Origin: Hofstenia miamia
Taxonomy: Eukaryota; Xenacoelomorpha; Acoela
Assembly (NCBI GenBank): GCA_004352715.1
Contig: SCFE01000048.1
Location: forward strand, 190,934-254,933
Direction: 5' to 3'
DNA length: 64,000 nt
Positions 61,301-64,000 of this stretch are shown piece after piece; the stretch's first letter is position 1; each line of letters begins with the position of its first letter. A model generated the notes under the pieces. The model made no database searches. It saw nothing but the letters and a program-made list of their open reading frames with translations, and had not been told where the DNA came from. Position numbers and translations under genes: made by a program.

Positions 61301-61935
61301 AAATATTACAATAGTATATTTTATTCATAAATGTTTAGTAAGACGCCATTACATATTTATGTGCATCGTCTCTGATTAACAAGTACATGAAAATGATTCA
61401 CAAATTACAGTAATTAACAATGTTAGTAAAAAGGTATACTTTATTTATAATGCCTACAGGGGTCTTCGAGAATTCTTTGCAAAGCTATATATTACAATGT
61501 ACCGAAAGAATTATCAAGTGATCCGAGGTGAACTCTCATCTTGGTTCTCAAATGAGTTATCATTTTATGCCTTACAGCCATAATTCAATATATTCACTTT
61601 TTTCTGGGGATTCCATTCATGAACTAGTCATAATCATCTAATATTGAGAAGCCCTAGACTATAAATGTTTAACCAGATGATACAATCTGCTTTGATTTCA
61701 CAAATTACAGCTAGAGAAAACTTTTTGGCCAGAAGTGCATTGGTGAAATTCTGACACATTTTGTTTGTGTAATTATCATAATGCTGAGTTTTCGAGGGTT
61801 TGAGTGATTTTGTAGTGCTCAACTATGAATTCTCTTTCATAAGATTAGCGAGACGAGGAATTTGATTGTACTTTTTTGTGTAATATTGACCGGTATTGTT
61901 AGTAATTTGAATAATGTCTGACCTGTCCGACTATT
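58390..61935. other. AT-rich stretch, nothing supported
   Basis: No recognised exon, RNA gene or mobile element. Confidence 0.45.
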
Positions 61936-61940
61936 TCTTT

Positions 61941-62047
61941 TCGCTTTATGCGCCTTATAATCAGATGCGTGTTATGTATGAAAATAGATCCATTCACTGA
62001 TACTACGCCTTAAAATCCGGTGCGCCTAATAGTCCAAAAAATACGGC
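61941..62047 (+). repeat. degenerate GCGCCTTATAATCC-type repeats
   Basis: Three imperfect copies of a word like GCGCCTTATAATC(C)GGTGCG occur within about 100 bases, ending CCAAAAAATACGGC. Words of this kind are known from terminal regions of widespread animal DNA transposons. This copy is degraded and its ends are not defined. Confidence 0.4.
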
Positions 62048-62049
62048 AA

Positions 62050-64000
62050 ATAATTCTATACATGATGTGGGATTAGTGGCAGAGGAGCCCGTTGAATTTA
62101 TTGTTACAATTTTACAGATGGTTTGCTTCGAATTTATGCTAATAACAATTATCCCGAGAGAGATTGATTTGAATACGTATGAGTAGTTAAATTATTTCGT
62201 TCTTAGCCTGGCGCTCAATTTCTTTTATAAACTTCGTAATTTTCGTTATTCTATGCAAACTCAGCACTTAACAAAAGTTGCGCACTTAGAAAAAGAATGA
62301 ACTTGATCAAATAGTGCTTAGAAAACTGTTTGTCGAGCAGACAATATATTGGATATTTTTAGATATATCAAAACTCATTTTCTTAGAATAATGCCAATCA
62401 TGTTTTTTGAACGTTCAAATTCAGAAAAGTGTTAGAGTTAGTGTTCACAGTGTGAAAATAATGCCTCCATACAATTGAAACCTCAATTTTCAGCCTTGAA
62501 TAATTTTATCTCTCTTGCTATGCACGGAGTATTATATTGGTCGCTTTGACTATGGCAAATTGAGCATGAAATGATGGACCCTATGTGTTACCATTTCGGA
62601 AATATTATATTGCAAACTGTTTGAATAAAGCTTATGACGTCACACACCTATCGGTAAAAAAGTTTGTTATTGTAGAAACCCTTAATATTTAAGAGTAGCT
62701 TATCTCTATCCTTAGAAATCATCAAATTAGGTAAAAAATAACGAATGCACGAATTAAGTATTCGGGTAACTCTAAACTTTACTAATAACTTAGTTTCAAA
62801 ATTTTGATAACATTTTTTGACTAAGTGAAAATTTTTCAACTCAAAATGATACTTCTATATAATTGTTTGTTGTTACAATTTTGAATAGTCAATAAAAAGA
62901 TATTTTGAAAGATGAACTGGTTTTCCGCGAAGTCGATAACTATAAACCTGCTAGTTTTTTAAGAAACTATAAATCAATAGTTGATAGGTAGCATACGAAG
63001 GAAATATATTGCCATGAATTGATAATCGAACTGCTGAAGCTTTGAACAATTTCTCCAAAATGACGTTCACTTTATACAGTCAATAATCAGCTTGCAATCG
63101 TCCGACACTGGGGGAAATGAAGACTTTTAAAAGGAACTATGAATTCAATGCGATAATCAATGAAAAACCATTTTGCATTATGGTTTTAGACAATAACTTT
63201 TTCTTTAGAAAGCGCATAAATTAAAAGTTTAAATTGATACCATGCAAAATCTTTGACACTTTTCATTGTGAATGCATATTATAGGCTCATCAACACAAAA
63301 CCAGGCCTGAAATCTATTGAGCCAACATTAAAAATAAGTGTGATTGAGATTTAGATAATTAAATTTAAAATATGTGGAAATGCTCTCCCTTTTGTCTGCA
63401 TATATGAACCTTAGCTAGAAGCAAAAGCTACCTGGTGGTTGCCTCCCAAATTATCGGACTGCGCGGTGTGAATTTTGCTATATTTTCTTTCAAAATTTAA
63501 GTATGATAATAATAGTAATATTAATAGCAATAAGTAATCTTAATTATTAATTGAAAAATCAGAGCAATTAATATATAAATTCTGCTTATGCTTGCACCAT
63601 GAATTTTATTTATAAGAACATATTTTAAACAAAAGACAAATATTCAGTACAAAACGGAGTAAAATTTTTGAACTATTCTAAGTTGTTTGAGCTCAGGTAT
63701 GAACATGTATATGATAGTGACATAGACAGGGTTAAATGAGCAATTACGATGTATATATATATATATATATATAATTGCATTTGAGGAAAACATTTAAAAA
63801 TAGTTCTTTATTTATTGATAGATGAGTTTCTGTGTGTTCGTATGTCAGTGGTACTAGGCTTCCAGAAAAGTTTTATGTGAAGGGGGCTCTTAGTTGGTTT
63901 TGACGCATAAACAGAAAGGTAGCCAAAGACCATTTGCGTAAGGATCTTTTCCCAAATCTATAAAGGCAATTGCTCGAATTTTGTAGAACAAATACGATTA
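62050..64000. other. AT-rich stretch with a (TA)n tract at about 63751-63772
   Basis: No gene supported. A CAGTGGTACTAGG word near 63846 could be a hAT-like terminus, unpaired within the window. Confidence 0.4.

Overview
This is a eukaryotic window, almost certainly from an AT-rich invertebrate metazoan. Signs of this are roughly 70% A+T, short exons in kilobase introns with GT/AG junctions, many (TA)n and (ATT)n microsatellites, decayed LINE retrotransposons of at least two endonuclease types, and hAT, Tc1/mariner and Harbinger-like DNA transposon debris. There is no operon structure, CRISPR array, prophage or other bacterial feature. I cannot name the species.

Host genes are sparse and broken by introns, so long open frames mostly miss them. 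(1) A minus-strand gene, about 29.4 to 13.6 kb, is assembled here from six exons whose reading phases agree at all five junctions. It encodes about 381 residues of Pro/Arg/Ser-rich, probably disordered protein with a PPPY motif; its first exon is the weakest part. (2) A minus-strand two-exon gene, or gene 3' end, lies at 9.23 to 8.25 kb and has a polyadenylation signal. (3) A plus-strand intronless gene at 32.6 to 33.0 kb encodes a 134-residue secreted protein with four cysteines after the signal peptide. (4) A tRNA-Gly(UCC)-like gene lies on the minus strand at 12.3 kb. Weaker exon candidates are at 0.02, 4.8, 15.2 and 40.3 kb.

Layout. 1.4-3.95 kb holds two tandem CR1/Jockey-type LINE copies with a sequence gap. 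5.3-7.3 kb holds another LINE with an inverted C-terminal segment. 8.1-9.2 kb is the two-exon gene. 10.0-10.8 kb is a Tc1/mariner pseudogene. 12.3-13.3 kb holds the tRNA and a minus-strand LINE. 13.6-29.4 kb is the six-exon gene, whose introns hold two copies of an RLE-type LINE (17.0-18.8 kb), a LINE tail (20.5 kb) and hAT-like debris. 28.9-29.2 kb is a small hAT-like element. 32.6 kb is the secreted-protein gene. From 33 to 64 kb the window is mainly unannotatable AT-rich DNA, with a hAT element carrying a nested foldback MITE at 57.5-58.4 kb.

Assembly quality matters here. Three of the five isolated single Ns (6954, 25818, 43344) sit exactly between two copies of the same 174-, 454- or 650-bp sequence, which looks like failed contig merging. 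One such copy repeats a protein-coding exon. I see no convincing new multi-gene system; the most useful new object is the six-exon gene model.
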